Positions 29,363 through 39,713 of a stretch of DNA of 64,000 nucleotides are shown here, one piece after another. Origin of the DNA: Desulfarculaceae bacterium (GTDB lineage Bacteria > Desulfobacterota > Desulfarculia > Desulfarculales > Desulfarculaceae); NCBI GenBank assembly GCA_021737645.1, contig JAIPDO010000009.1:1-64000 (forward strand). Reading direction: 5' to 3'. The notes beneath the pieces are model-generated. The model was not told the DNA's origin. It worked only from the letters and a program-made list of their open reading frames with translations, and made no database searches. The stretch's first letter is position 1, and every line of letters begins with the position of its first letter. The translations under genes and the position numbers were made by a program.

Positions 29363-30190
29363 CTATTGATCCAACTGGCGGCGGCGCAGCAAAACCAGCA
29401 CCTCCTCCAGCCGCCCGAAATCCACCGCCGGGGTTATCTGCACCCGTTGGAAGGCCCCGTCCTGTCCCTGGCGCACCGCCGACACCGTGCCCACCAAGAC
29501 CCCCTTGGGGTAGACCCCGGCGGCCCCGCTGGTGATCACCTTGTCCCCCAGGGCCACGTCCTCGGTGTGGATGACGTATTTCAGGCGCAGCTCGCCGCCG
29601 GGCGCGCCCTCCACCACCCCCCGGGCCCGGGAGCGCTGCACGATGACGTCCACCCCGCAGTTGGGGTCGATCAAAAGAAGCAGCTTTGCGTAATTGGGGC
29701 TGGACCAGATGACCCGGCCCACCGCCCCTTGGGCGCATACCACCGGCATGAGCGACTCCACCCCGTCGGCCGCGCCCTTGTTGATGATCACCGTCTTGAA
29801 CTGGGAGCTGGGGTCGGAGCCCACCACCTCGGCGGCCACCATGGGGTAGTCCAGATTTGCCTTGAATTCCAAAAGCTTCTTGAGCCGCCGGTTGGCCAGC
29901 TCCAGTTCGTCGCGGTCCACGGTGCGCTGCTTGAGGGCGGCCAGCTCTTTTTTGAGTCGGTCGTTTTCCTCGGCAGCCTGCACCAGGGCGAAGTAGTGGC
30001 GCCAGATGGAGTTGAACCAGTCGCCAACCTCGGTGATGCCCCGCTGCACCGGGCCGGTGAGTTCCAACAGGTAGCGCCCGGCGGGGATGCGCTCCACGCC
30101 CTTGCCCGCGCTGAAGGAAAAGTAGGCCAATGCCCCTAATACAAAGAGGCCCACGATAATGGGGAAGCGATACTTGCGGAAAAAGTTCAC
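29363..30190 (-). CDS. mreC: Rod-shape determining protein MreC
   Basis: A 275-residue periplasmic scaffold with one N-terminal membrane helix (FPIIVGLFVLGALAYFSF) and a coiled coil (QAAEENDRLKKELAALKQRT). The beta-rich MreC core has VVAEVVGSDPSSQFKTVIIN, KGAADGV and GVVGRVIWSSPNYAKLLLLI-like blocks. It connects MreB inside with PBP2 outside. Encoded 61 bp after mreB. Confidence 0.96.
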   Translation of the reverse strand: MNFFRKYRFPIIVGLFVLGALAYFSFSAGKGVERIPAGRYLLELTGPVQRGITEVGDWFNSIWRHYFALVQAAEENDRLKKELAALKQRTVDRDELELANRRLKKLLEFKANLDYPMVAAEVVGSDPSSQFKTVIINKGAADGVESLMPVVCAQGAVGRVIWSSPNYAKLLLLIDPNCGVDVIVQRSRARGVVEGAPGGELRLKYVIHTEDVALGDKVITSGAAGVYPKGVLVGTVSAVRQGQDGAFQRVQITPAVDFGRLEEVLVLLRRRQLDQ

Positions 30191-30251
30191 GGCGTCATGA
30201 CCAGGTGTTGCGGCCGTAACCAGGGATGCCGCCGGGACTGTCCGGCGGCAG

Positions 30252-31424
<1,173 letters not shown>

Positions 31425-31502
31425 CTATAATTAAGGTCGAATCTTGGTGACTTGCGCCTTATCCCCCCGATGCGTGGCATACCGTTTTGTGGCGCTGGGG
31501 AT

Positions 31503-31531
31503 TTGACAACAACCCACTCGTGTGATTAACT
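31503..31531 (+). promoter_or_regulatory. Candidate rpmH promoter
   Basis: TTGACA (31503-31508), 17 bp, TTAACT (31526-31531). The -35 box is perfect, the -10 weak. It lies about 150 bp before rpmH, in the divergent gap with mreB. The remainder of the gap (31344-31677) is GC-rich with no gene seen. Confidence 0.45.
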
Positions 31532-31677
31532 TTGCACCTTGCATGGCCGCCCGCCTGCGGGCGCGGGCCCCAGATTTGGCCCCGCCGACATTCAGGGCGC
31601 GCTCAAACCACAGGCCCCGGGCCGGACGACACGTCCGGGCAGGGTCCTATAGCTGTTTTTGTAAAGGGTGGTAACCG

Positions 31678-31812
31678 ATGAAACAGACCTATCAACCCAG
31701 CAACACCAAGCGCAAGCGCACCCACGGCTTTTTGGTCCGTAGCCGCACCCGCGGAGGCCGTGCCGTTTTGGCGCGCCGCCGCTCCAAGGGCCGCAAGCGG
31801 CTTGCCGTGTGA
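31678..31812 (+). CDS. rpmH: 50S ribosomal protein L34
   Basis: A 44-residue, very basic protein, [18 protein letters not shown] followed by a K/R/S/G-rich core ([20 protein letters not shown]) and ending RLAV. This is the complete L34 signature. GGGTGG precedes the start. It opens the conserved rpmH-rnpA-yidD-yidC-jag cluster found near bacterial origins. Confidence 0.97.
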   Translation: MKQTYQPSNTKRKRTHGFLVRSRTRGGRAVLARRRSKGRKRLAV

Positions 31813-31827
31813 GGTCGGCGGGGGCCG

Positions 31828-32193
31828 ATGACCGGAAGGGATTTTTCTCTACCCAAATCGGCGCGCCTCCGCCCCCGCCCCCAGTTTCTGGCCGTGCAGG
31901 GCGATGCCAAGCCCCGCCGCAGCCGCCACTTCACCTTGCTGTGGCGGCCCAACGGCCTGACCCAAAGCCGTATGGGTATCACCGTGACCCGGCGAGTGGC
32001 CGGCGCGGTGGGGCGCAACCGGGTCAAACGCCTGGTGCGCGAGTCCTTCCGGCACTTCCGGGCCCAGCTGCCGCCTGGTCTGGACCTGGTGGTGGTGGCC
32101 GCTCCCGGAGCCCCCGCTCTCGGCCTATCGCAAGTCCATCAAGAACTGTGGGAGCTTTGCCAATCCCTGACAGCCCCAGAGCCCCTCGCCTAA
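31828..32193 (+). CDS. rnpA: Ribonuclease P protein component
   Basis: A 121-residue basic protein that assists RNase P RNA in 5' tRNA maturation. It has the PKSARLRPRPQFLAVQ start, GITVTRRVAGAVGRNRVKRL (the RNR motif) and a following VRESFRHFR helix. It lies 15 bp after rpmH and overlaps no gene; yidD starts 5 bp after its stop. Confidence 0.95.
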   Translation: MTGRDFSLPKSARLRPRPQFLAVQGDAKPRRSRHFTLLWRPNGLTQSRMGITVTRRVAGAVGRNRVKRLVRESFRHFRAQLPPGLDLVVVAAPGAPALGLSQVHQELWELCQSLTAPEPLA

Positions 32194-32198
32194 ACCCA

Positions 32199-32405
32199 AT
32201 GGTTGTGGCGGCGCGGGCACTGGTGCGCCTTTACCAGCTCACCCTGAGCCCCTATCTGGGCGGCCAGTGCCGCTTTTATCCCACGTGTTCCAATTACGCC
32301 CTTGACGCCCTGGCCAAATACGGCCTGTGGCGCGGGCTGGGCAAGAGCCTCTGGCGAATCGCCCGCTGCCATCCATTCTCCGCCGGCGGTTACGACCCGG
32401 CCTAG
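32199..32405 (+). CDS. yidD: Membrane protein insertion efficiency factor YidD
   Basis: A 68-residue protein, MVVAARALVRLYQLTLSPYL followed by GGQCRFYPTCSNYALDA and RIARCHPFSAGGYDPA. The cysteine pattern and YPTCS are the YidD signature. The ATG at 32199 lies 5 bp after the rnpA stop. YidD is a peripheral inner-membrane protein aiding YidC, encoded next. Confidence 0.95.
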   Translation: MVVAARALVRLYQLTLSPYLGGQCRFYPTCSNYALDALAKYGLWRGLGKSLWRIARCHPFSAGGYDPA

Positions 32406-32435
32406 GCCGAGCCGTCCGCCCTGGGAAACGCGATC

Positions 32436-34097
32436 ATGGATCAAAAACGTATGCTGCTGGCCCTGGCCCTGAGTGTGGGCCTTATGTGGGCCTGGATAAT
32501 GCTTTTCGGGGACAACAAGCCCAAACCGGCGCCGGTCCCCCCGCCCCAGGCCGCCCAGAGCCAGACCCAGGCCTCCAAGGGCCAGGCCCCGCCCACCACC
32601 GCACCGGCCAACCAGGCCAACGCTCCGGCGGCTCCGGCCCCGGCGGCGGTGCTTAGCGGACCCGAGACCCTGGTGGAGGTCCAGACTCCTTTATATACGG
32701 CCATCTTCACCACCCGCGGCGGCGGGGTGAGGACCGTGGCCTTGCAGGATTATTACAACCATCCGGGCAAAAAGGGCGGCCATTTCGCGGTGCTGGACCT
32801 GGCAGAGGGCCAGCCCGCCTCTCTGGCCTTCAACCTGACCAAGCTGGCCCCCAAGCTGGACACCCAGAACTTCACCCCCTCCACGGACAAGCTCCGCGTG
32901 ACCCAGGGGAGCAAGAGCTTGACCTTCACCACCCAGGTGGCCGGGGTGACCGTGGAGAAGACCTATGTCTTCCGGGCCGACTCCTACGCCTGGGACCTGA
33001 AGGTGCGCCTGATCAACAACACCGGCAAGCCGCTGGGCCTGCAACCCTCCCTGGGTTTGGTCGAGGCCAAAAAGCGGGCTGATTCGGCATCCTACGCCTT
33101 CACCGGCGTACAGTATTCCAAGGACGGGCACTACAAGGAGATGAGCGTCGGCGACCTGGACGACAGCCCCAAAGACTCCGGCGATATCAACTACTTGGCC
33201 CTGTCCATCCCCTACTTCATGGGTGCGGTGGCCCCTCTGGACGCCCAGGGCGCGGCCGCGGCCAAGCGCTTCGTGGCGGGCTCCGAGGCGGGCCCGCTCA
33301 TGGTGGCCACGGTGATAGAGCCGCTGGTGGAGCTGGCCCCCGGCGCCAGCCGGGAAATGGGCTACATGGTCTACTACGGGCCCAAGGATCTCAAGATCCT
33401 CAACCCCTTGGGCCACGACCTGTGCGACGCGGTGGACTTCGGCTGGTTCGATGTGATCGCCAAGCCCTTCCTCATCGTCATGAACTTAATCTACGACTTC
33501 ATCGGCAACTACGGCATCGCCATCATCTTCGTGACCCTGCTGACCAAGCTCATCTTCTGGCCCCTGACCCGCAAGAGCTATCAGTCCATGAAGTCCATGC
33601 AGTCGCTTCAGCCCCATGTGAAGCGCATCCGGGAAAAATACGCCGACGACAAGCAGCGCATGAACCAAGAGATCATGCAGCTATATAAGACATACAAGGT
33701 GAACCCAGCCGGGGGGTGCCTGCCCATGGTTGTGCAGATCCCGGTGTTCATCGCCTTCTATAAAGTGCTGGGCAGCGCCATCGAGCTGAGGCACGCCCCG
33801 TTCATGCTGTGGATGAACGACCTGTCCGCCCCGGACCGCCTGCCCATCGGCTTCGACATCCCCTATGTGGGAGCCGGGCTGCCGGTGTTGACCCTGCTCA
33901 TGGGCGCTTCCATGTTCTTGCAGCAGAAGATGACCCCCACCACCGGCGACCCCACCCAGGCCAAAATGATGATGATGATGCCGGTGGTGTTCACGGTGAT
34001 GTTCATCAACTTCCCGGCGGGTCTGGTGCTTTACTGGCTGGTCAACAACCTCTTCAGTATCGGCCAGCAGTACCTCACCAACAAAAGCAAGACGTGA
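32436..34097 (+). CDS. yidC: Membrane protein insertase YidC
   Basis: A 553-residue Gram-negative-type insertase. An N-terminal helix (LLALALSVGLMWAWIMLFG) is followed by a proline/alanine/glutamine linker (about 29-70) and a large periplasmic domain (about 75-330). Then comes the conserved membrane core (FVTLLTKLIFWPLTRKSYQS, MKSMQSLQPHVKRIREKY, GGCLPMVVQIPVFIAFYKVL) and a C-terminal FPAGLVLYWLVNNLFSIGQQ. It inserts respiratory and F0 subunits among others. Lies 30 bp after yidD. Confidence 0.97.
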   Translation: MDQKRMLLALALSVGLMWAWIMLFGDNKPKPAPVPPPQAAQSQTQASKGQAPPTTAPANQANAPAAPAPAAVLSGPETLVEVQTPLYTAIFTTRGGGVRTVALQDYYNHPGKKGGHFAVLDLAEGQPASLAFNLTKLAPKLDTQNFTPSTDKLRVTQGSKSLTFTTQVAGVTVEKTYVFRADSYAWDLKVRLINNTGKPLGLQPSLGLVEAKKRADSASYAFTGVQYSKDGHYKEMSVGDLDDSPKDSGDINYLALSIPYFMGAVAPLDAQGAAAAKRFVAGSEAGPLMVATVIEPLVELAPGASREMGYMVYYGPKDLKILNPLGHDLCDAVDFGWFDVIAKPFLIVMNLIYDFIGNYGIAIIFVTLLTKLIFWPLTRKSYQSMKSMQSLQPHVKRIREKYADDKQRMNQEIMQLYKTYKVNPAGGCLPMVVQIPVFIAFYKVLGSAIELRHAPFMLWMNDLSAPDRLPIGFDIPYVGAGLPVLTLLMGASMFLQQKMTPTTGDPTQAKMMMMMPVVFTVMFINFPAGLVLYWLVNNLFSIGQQYLTNKSKT

Positions 34098-34103
34098 TCT
34101 TAT

Positions 34104-35081
34104 ATGGAACACGTTGAGTTTACTGGTAAAACCACGGAAGACGCCCTTAGGGCGGCCGAGGAGCACTTTGGCCTGAGCCTGGATCAGTTGGAAGTGGAAG
34201 TGGTAAGCGCCGGCTCCGGCGGATTCTTCGGAATCCTGGGGGCCAAGAAGGCGATGATCAAAGCTCGGCCCCAGGGCAAGAGCGCGGCGGACGAAGTGGC
34301 CCAGATGATGGCCGACTTCACCGACAGCGTGCCCGGAGCCAAGAAGCCCGCGCCCGCTCCGGCTCCGGCTCCCAAGCCCCCGGCCAACCCGGCCCCCAGG
34401 CCGCAACGGCCCCAGGCCGCGCCCAAAGCGGAGGCCCCCAGGCCCAAGCCGCAGCCCCCGGCAGCGCCGGAGCCCAAGAGCGAGCCCCGCTCGGCTCCCT
34501 CCCGGCCCGCGGCGACCCCGGCGCCGCCCCCCGAGCCTGCCCCGGCCGCGCCTCCGGCCGCCGAGCCAAGGCCCGGCGGGTCAACCGACGCTCACCCGCC
34601 CAACGCGGGGCCCGCCGATTCCGGGCCCGACCAGGCGGAGATGGTGGGGTTCGGCAAAGAGGTGCTGGAGCGCCTGACCCAATCCCTGGACTCTCGGGCC
34701 ACGGTGGAGGTCCTCAAAACAGACAATGGCCCGGGCCTGTCCATCAACGGAGCCGACTCCGGGGTGGTTATCGGCCGCCGGGGCCAGACCCTGGACGCCC
34801 TGCAATACCTGACCACCCGCATCGTCAGCCACAAGTACGGCAAAGCGGTGCATCTGAGCGTGGACGCCAGCGGCTACCGCCAGCGGCGGCGCAGCTCTCT
34901 GGAAGAAACCGCCCGGCGCATGGCCGACAAGGCCCGCTCCAGCCGCAAGCCCCAGAGCATGGGCCCCTTGAACTCCCAGGAACGCCGCCTGGTGCATTTG
35001 GTGCTGCGCAGCCAGCGAGGCATCAGCACGGTGAGCCGGGGCAAGGGCGAGATGAAAAAGGTGGTTATCACCCCCCGTTAG
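34104..35081 (+). CDS. jag: RNA-binding protein Jag/KhpB
   Basis: A 325-residue protein with a Jag_N domain (about 1-60, VEFTGKTTEDALRAAEEHFG and GGFFGILGAKKAMIKARP). A long low-complexity proline/alanine linker follows at about 78-165. Next are a KH domain (GPGLSINGADSGVVIGRRGQ) and an R3H domain (PLNSQERRLVHLVLRSQRGI). The linker is much longer than in Firmicutes Jag. Jag binds RNA and is linked to cell elongation in some bacteria. It begins 6 bp after yidC and ends at a strong terminator. Confidence 0.93.
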   Translation: MEHVEFTGKTTEDALRAAEEHFGLSLDQLEVEVVSAGSGGFFGILGAKKAMIKARPQGKSAADEVAQMMADFTDSVPGAKKPAPAPAPAPKPPANPAPRPQRPQAAPKAEAPRPKPQPPAAPEPKSEPRSAPSRPAATPAPPPEPAPAAPPAAEPRPGGSTDAHPPNAGPADSGPDQAEMVGFGKEVLERLTQSLDSRATVEVLKTDNGPGLSINGADSGVVIGRRGQTLDALQYLTTRIVSHKYGKAVHLSVDASGYRQRRRSSLEETARRMADKARSSRKPQSMGPLNSQERRLVHLVLRSQRGISTVSRGKGEMKKVVITPR

Positions 35082-35104
35082 GGCTGCTTAATCAAGCATT
35101 ACGT

Positions 35105-35134
35105 AAGAGGCCCTCGGCAACGGGGGCCTCTTTT
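35105..35134 (+). terminator. Terminator of the rpmH-jag cluster
   Basis: AAGAGGCCC (35105-35113) pairs with GGGCCTCTT (35124-35132) and is followed by T-rich sequence. It closes the unit after jag. Confidence 0.85.
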
Positions 35135-35234
35135 ACTTGGTGATGAGCGCCGCCAAAGGGAGCTGGCCCGCCGAGGCGGCGAAGTAGACAACGGCCTAGT
35201 GGGGGCTTTAGACTGTCGGCCAACAGGAGAGGGC

Positions 35235-35855
35235 ATGAACTGGGAAACTTATGGGGCCTTTGTGGCCGCCTCTGCCCTGGTGCTGCTCAGTCCGGGGCCC
35301 ACGGTGCTGCTGGTGACCAGCTATGCCTTGAGCCAGGGGCGGGGTTCGGCCTGGTATAGCGCCGCCGGGGTTGGGCTGGGCGACCTCACCGCTCTTGGCT
35401 TTTCCCTTGCAGGCCTGGGCGCTTTACTCTCCGCCTCGACCGCTGCCTTCACCCTGCTGAAATGGCTGGGCGCGGCCTACCTGATCTACCTTGGAGTGCG
35501 CATGTGGCGCCGGGGCGATGCGCTGGGATCGGCAGATGGCCCACGGGGCCTTTCCGGCTGGGCCATGCTGCGGCGGGCCTATGTGGTCACCGCTCTAAAC
35601 CCCAAGAGCATCGTGTTTTTCGTGGCCTTTTTGCCGCAGTTCGTGGTGCAGGAACGGGGCGTAATTACACAGTTTATACTGCTGGGGGTCACTTTCGTGA
35701 CCCTGGCGGTGGGCAACGCGGTGCTCTACGCCAACGCTGCCGGGTGCCTGGCCCGGTTTTTACAGCAGCCGGGAACCGAACGCACCCTGGGCCGGATAGG
35801 GGGTAGTGTGCTGATCGGAGCGGGTATGCTGGCCATCCTGTGGCGGCAGACATGA
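35235..35855 (+). CDS. LysE/RhtB-family amino-acid exporter
   Basis: A 206-residue inner-membrane transporter with about six helices. The family start LVLLSPGPTVLLVTSYALSQ, GRGSAWYSAAGVGLGDL, KWLGAAYLIYLGVRMWRRG and the central ALNPKSIVFFVAFLPQFV are clear RhtB/LysE blocks. The start at 35235 is chosen because AGGAGAGGG sits 2-10 nt upstream and the first helix begins there. Probably exports an amino acid or derivative; the substrate cannot be told from sequence. Single gene after the jag terminator. Confidence 0.93.
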   Translation: MNWETYGAFVAASALVLLSPGPTVLLVTSYALSQGRGSAWYSAAGVGLGDLTALGFSLAGLGALLSASTAAFTLLKWLGAAYLIYLGVRMWRRGDALGSADGPRGLSGWAMLRRAYVVTALNPKSIVFFVAFLPQFVVQERGVITQFILLGVTFVTLAVGNAVLYANAAGCLARFLQQPGTERTLGRIGGSVLIGAGMLAILWRQT

Positions 35856-35911
35856 GAGCGATGGGGCTGACACCACAAGGGCTATAGCCAGCTCCGGCGG
35901 TACGGCGGACT

Positions 35912-36472
35912 TCAATATACCCGCACACCTTTTTTATGAATCTCGAAGGCGCGCTGGGCCAGAACCTCGCCGCCTTCGCCCACCACCCGAACCGCGCGCG
36001 GACCGTAGCAGCGGGACTTATTCCAGCGCGACCGCTTCATCACCGAGCTGGGAAACAGGGCCGACCAGAACTTGCCGCCCTTGGCGGGGGCAGACCAACA
36101 GCTATAGCCCGCCATGGGATGCGGCTGGCCGGCAAACTTGCGGACCGTGCGCTTCACCACTTGGGCCAAAGGGCGTAGGGGGTTGCCGTACAGCCAATGA
36201 AAGCTTACGGTGCGCCCCTCTTGTTTTCCCGAGCGATCGATGAATATCGCATGGAATTCGGTCCGCTGGTCTATCTCCACGCTCAGGCCCAAGTCATCGA
36301 GCTTCAGCAACTGAGGGGGAGAGCAAACCCCCGTATCCCCGCCCAGCTCGGCCTTTTGGGAGGAACTTATCGCCACCACCATCAGTTCCACCGGGTGGGA
36401 CGGAGCGGCCGTGGCCGCGACCGCCAGGCCCAGGCATACAACCATCACCAGGCTGAAGAGTCTCATACCCAT
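35912..36472 (-). CDS. Exported protein of unknown function
   Basis: A 186-residue protein with a signal peptide (MRLFSLVMVVCLGLAVAATA, starting at the second Met; cleavage near ATA-AP). The mature part has scattered cysteines (DTGVCSPP, GYSCWS, SRCYGP) and no recognised domain. It ends KKGVRVY. It lies next to another exported protein on the same strand, 73 bp downstream of it. Function unknown. Confidence 0.7.
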   Translation of the reverse strand: MGMRLFSLVMVVCLGLAVAATAAPSHPVELMVVAISSSQKAELGGDTGVCSPPQLLKLDDLGLSVEIDQRTEFHAIFIDRSGKQEGRTVSFHWLYGNPLRPLAQVVKRTVRKFAGQPHPMAGYSCWSAPAKGGKFWSALFPSSVMKRSRWNKSRCYGPRAVRVVGEGGEVLAQRAFEIHKKGVRVY

Positions 36473-36545
36473 GGTATCCTCGGGGCCCGCCCGGCCCCGC
36501 GCCCAGGTGGGCGCATGCCGGACGGCAGGGCAGACAAAGAAGGGG

Positions 36546-36983
36546 CTATTTTTTAGTCAGGGCGATATTTTCGGTATGGCCGCCGGAGTAGTTGCCGGTT
36601 TTGGTTCCGGTGAGGGTGGAGCAATTGTCGCCCACGGGGCTTAACTTCAAGGTGTACTTATAGGTTTTTCCGTCACCACACTTGACGGTGTAGGTGATTG
36701 TCATTGGGTAGTCGCTATAATCGGAACCGCTTTGATAGGTCATCAGGCTGAAACCGGAACATGCGCCGCTTTGGGTTATCCCGTTGACATTTCCGGCTAT
36801 GTTAAAGGACAAGGTTCCGCTGGAGGTGCCACCCATGAACTTCCAGGTGCCGTACATGGAATCGGCGCAAGGAACCTTGGTGTCGGTGCCGCCGCCGCTG
36901 CCGTCGCTGCAGCCGCCGCCGGAAGTGAGCCAAATCATGGCCATCAGCACGGTCAGAGCCAAAACTATCTTGAGCTTGCTCAC
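36546..36983 (-). CDS. Small lipoprotein-like exported protein
   Basis: A 145-residue protein with an N-terminal hydrophobic segment (IVLALTVLMAMIWLT) followed by SGGGCSDGSGGG. The cysteine at 25 could be a lipidation site, although the preceding residues are a loose lipobox. The mature part resembles small beta-sandwich lipoproteins: TWKFMGGTSSGTLSFNIAGN, SYNC-like cysteine spacing, and YTVKCGDGKTYKYTLKLSPV. Function unknown. It is the upstream member of a pair of exported-protein genes. Confidence 0.7.
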   Translation of the reverse strand: MSKLKIVLALTVLMAMIWLTSGGGCSDGSGGGTDTKVPCADSMYGTWKFMGGTSSGTLSFNIAGNVNGITQSGACSGFSLMTYQSGSDYSDYPMTITYTVKCGDGKTYKYTLKLSPVGDNCSTLTGTKTGNYSGGHTENIALTKK

Positions 36984-37121
36984 GGTTTCTCCTAATATGG
37001 TGCGGTGAATTTCAAGCTACGGGGGCCTCGCTCCGGCGGAGCGGGCGCGCGAACCAATTACGGGGGCCAGTAAAACATTTTCCTTACGGGGACTCCATAG
37101 GGCAAAAGCCCCATATGGGCC

Positions 37122-38108
37122 GTGGCGCCAACCGGGGGGACGACGGTTTTGGATCGGGACACGGGCCGATTTGTCGGTCAACTCATAGACTTGGGGCACC
37201 GGGCTCCCGTAGGGGATTTCAAGAACGAGGCCATGGAGTTGCTGGCGAGCCTCATACCCTTTGACATGGCGCTGTGGGCCAGCGGATACACTCAAGGACT
37301 TCGGGTGCACAACGTGTATCTGCACGGGCTACCCGATGACATGATGCAAAATTGGGAGCGGTTCAAGCATCAAGACCGGCTCTTGGCCAGCATCATCGCC
37401 CGGCCGGGGGTGACCCTTGACGTCTACGAGTTCTACGCCAAGCAGGAACGCCAGGGCCTGGAAATTTACCAACAGCACTCGGCCGCCTACGGCATAGAGT
37501 CGGCCATCTCAACCGCCTTGCCGGTTGCCCGCACCGGCCTGCTGGACGTCATGAGCCTGTACCGCAAAGGGTCTCGGCCGCCCTTCACCCCCCAGGAGCG
37601 GGCGGCCAAACAGTTCGTCTTCCCTCTGCTGACCCAGATTTGGCAACACAACCAGATTGAGCATGTGCGCAGCCGCTCCAACAGCCGGGCCGGAGGCCCC
37701 GCCGCCGTTTGCGACCAGCAGGGATGGCTGCGTCAGGCTAAGGACCAATTCCTAAAACTGGTGCAGGACGAGTGGCCACAGTGGATCGGCCCGGTTTTGC
37801 CCGAACCTCTGCAAGACTGGCTGAAAGGCGGCCCCGCCACGGCCTTCCGGGGAAAGGGAATAGGGGTGAAGGCCGACCGCATGGATGACCTGTTTTTGCT
37901 GGTGGCCTACTCCAGGGAGGCCACGGCCATGTTGACCCCCAGGGAAGAAGAAATCGCCGAGTCTTTCGCCGCCGGCCTGACCAGCAAGGATATCTCCAAG
38001 GAGTTCAACCTTTCGCCCTCCACGGTTCGCCGCCACCTGGAAGCGGTTTACAAAAAGCTCGAAGTCGCCAACAAGATAGAGTTGTTCCAGGCCCTCAACC
38101 CGGATTGA
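37122..38108 (+). CDS. LuxR-type helix-turn-helix regulator
   Basis: A 328-residue transcription regulator. The C-terminus is a LuxR/GerE DNA-binding domain, LTPREEEIAESFAAGLTSKD followed by ISKEFNLSPSTVRRHLEAVY. The N-terminal 200 residues look like a PAS/GAF-like sensory region, with no clear autoinducer-binding signature. The start is uncertain: GTG at 37122, or a TTG at 37149 after GGGGGGA. The nearest genes are exported proteins on the other strand and mnmE downstream, so no target is suggested. Confidence 0.85.
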   Translation: MAPTGGTTVLDRDTGRFVGQLIDLGHRAPVGDFKNEAMELLASLIPFDMALWASGYTQGLRVHNVYLHGLPDDMMQNWERFKHQDRLLASIIARPGVTLDVYEFYAKQERQGLEIYQQHSAAYGIESAISTALPVARTGLLDVMSLYRKGSRPPFTPQERAAKQFVFPLLTQIWQHNQIEHVRSRSNSRAGGPAAVCDQQGWLRQAKDQFLKLVQDEWPQWIGPVLPEPLQDWLKGGPATAFRGKGIGVKADRMDDLFLLVAYSREATAMLTPREEEIAESFAAGLTSKDISKEFNLSPSTVRRHLEAVYKKLEVANKIELFQALNPD

Positions 38109-38168
38109 GGACCGCGCCCGGCAGCGCTAAAAACATAATTATCAATATATATCAATATGTTATATGGT

Positions 38169-38187
38169 GCGACCAGAATTTGGTCGC
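38169..38187. other. Inverted repeat upstream of mnmE in an AT-rich patch
   Basis: GCGACCA-GAATT-TGGTCGC forms a 7-bp stem. It follows an AT-rich run (38136-38166) that could contain the mnmE promoter. The 205-bp gap 38109-38313 otherwise shows no gene. The site may be an operator or the head of the mRNA leader. Confidence 0.45.
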
Positions 38188-38313
38188 CAAGAATACTCCG
38201 TCCATTTTGCTGCGCCGCTTAAATCCGGCCAGGCATTGGCGGGCCGTTGTGGTATGAACAAATGCGAGCGGCTTGCTCCGCCCGGCGAAAAAGGACTTTC
38301 ACCTGGAAGACCC

Positions 38314-39711
38314 ATGGCCCAGAACATGGAAAATTTGAATCTCGACACCATCGCGGCCATAGCCACCCCGGCCGGAACGGGAGGCATCGGCATTCTGCGC
38401 GTTTCCGGGCCTCAGGCCGGGGAAGTGGCGGCGCGCCTTTTCCGTCCCAGCGATCCCAGCCTGGACGCCTGCGCCTTGCCGCCCCGGCGGCTGGTGTTGG
38501 GCACGGCCCTGGGCAAGCAGGGCAGGGCGGTGGACCGGGTGCTGGCGGTTCGTTTCCCCGCCCCCCGCTCCTACACTACCCAGGAGGTGGTGGAGTTGCA
38601 AAGCCACGGCGGCCCGGCGGTGCTGCAATCCCTGCTGGCCGCCGCCCTGGCCGGGGGCTGCCGCCTGGCCCGGCCCGGCGAATTCACTTTGCGGGCCTAT
38701 CTGGGGGGGCGCTTGGATCTCAGCCAGGCCGAGGCGGTGGCCCAGCTCATCGCGGCCCAGAGCGAGAGCGAGGCGGGCCTGGCCATGGCCGGACTAAACG
38801 GCGGCATGTCCCAGGTGCTGGGCCCGGTGCGCGCGGCGCTCACCCTGGCCGCGGCCACGGTGGAGGCGGCCATCGACTTTCCCGAAGAGACCGCCGATAT
38901 CGCCGGCCCCGCCCTGGCCGAAGACCTGCGCCGCCTGGCCCTGGAGCCCCTGCAAAAAGTGGTGGCCCGGCGGCAATCGGGCCGGGTTTGGCGGGAAGGC
39001 GCCCTGGTGGTGCTCTGCGGCAGGCCCAACGTGGGCAAAAGCTCGCTGTTCAACGCCCTGCTGGGGCAAAACCGGGCCATCGTAACCTCCACGGCGGGCA
39101 CCACCCGCGACGCCATCGAAGAAAGCGCCCTGTTGGGCGGGGTGGTCTGCCGCCTCACCGACACGGCAGGCCTGGGCCTGGAGCCCGGTGAGCTTGAGGC
39201 CCTGGGCCGGGCGGCGGCCCGGGAGCGCCTGGGCCAAGCCGACCTGGCCCTGGTGGTGCTGGACGGAAGCGCGACGCTGACCAGCGAGGACCGCGAGGTG
39301 CTGGCGGCCACCCAAGGAACCAAGCGGGTGATCGCGGCAAACAAGGCCGACCTGGACCACGCTTGGGATCTGGAGGCGACAGGGGAGGGCGCGGCGGTTC
39401 TGCGGGTGAGCGCCAAGCAGGGGTCGGGCCTGGATGAGTTGGCCACGGCGGTGGGGCAGGCCCTTACCGGAGGCCTTGCCGAGCCCGCGCCGGGCGAGGC
39501 AGTGGCCAGCCAGCGCCAGGCCGAGGCTCTTACTGCCTGCGCTCAGGCGGTGCGGCGGGCGGCGGAGGGCCTGGAGGCCCAGAACATCGCCGCCGAGCTG
39601 GTGTCCGTGGATCTGGCCGAGGCCCTGGCCCGCCTGGGCGAAGTTGACGGCATCGACGCCCCGGATTCGGTGATCGACGCTATTTTTGACGAGTTTTGCG
39701 TGGGAAAGTAG
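38314..39711 (+). CDS. mnmE: tRNA modification GTPase MnmE
   Basis: GTPase that, with MnmG, installs 5-carboxymethylaminomethyl groups on U34 of certain tRNAs. The 465 residues comprise a folate-binding N-terminal domain (DTIAAIATPAGTGGIGILRV and VELQSHGGPAVLQ), a helical domain, and an inserted G domain with GRPNVGKSSLFN (about 235-246), DTAGL and NKAD. The terminal motif ends FCVGK, matching the conserved C-[IV]-G-K ending. The start at 38314 is chosen as the family N-terminus. MnmG is not in this window. Confidence 0.97.
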   Translation: MAQNMENLNLDTIAAIATPAGTGGIGILRVSGPQAGEVAARLFRPSDPSLDACALPPRRLVLGTALGKQGRAVDRVLAVRFPAPRSYTTQEVVELQSHGGPAVLQSLLAAALAGGCRLARPGEFTLRAYLGGRLDLSQAEAVAQLIAAQSESEAGLAMAGLNGGMSQVLGPVRAALTLAAATVEAAIDFPEETADIAGPALAEDLRRLALEPLQKVVARRQSGRVWREGALVVLCGRPNVGKSSLFNALLGQNRAIVTSTAGTTRDAIEESALLGGVVCRLTDTAGLGLEPGELEALGRAAARERLGQADLALVVLDGSATLTSEDREVLAATQGTKRVIAANKADLDHAWDLEATGEGAAVLRVSAKQGSGLDELATAVGQALTGGLAEPAPGEAVASQRQAEALTACAQAVRRAAEGLEAQNIAAELVSVDLAEALARLGEVDGIDAPDSVIDAIFDEFCVGK

Positions 39712-39713
39712 CC

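Noticed and set aside
31460..31475. DnaA boxes / oriC in the mreB-rpmH gap
   Set aside because: Only partial TTATCC matches were seen, with no cluster and no dnaA gene nearby.
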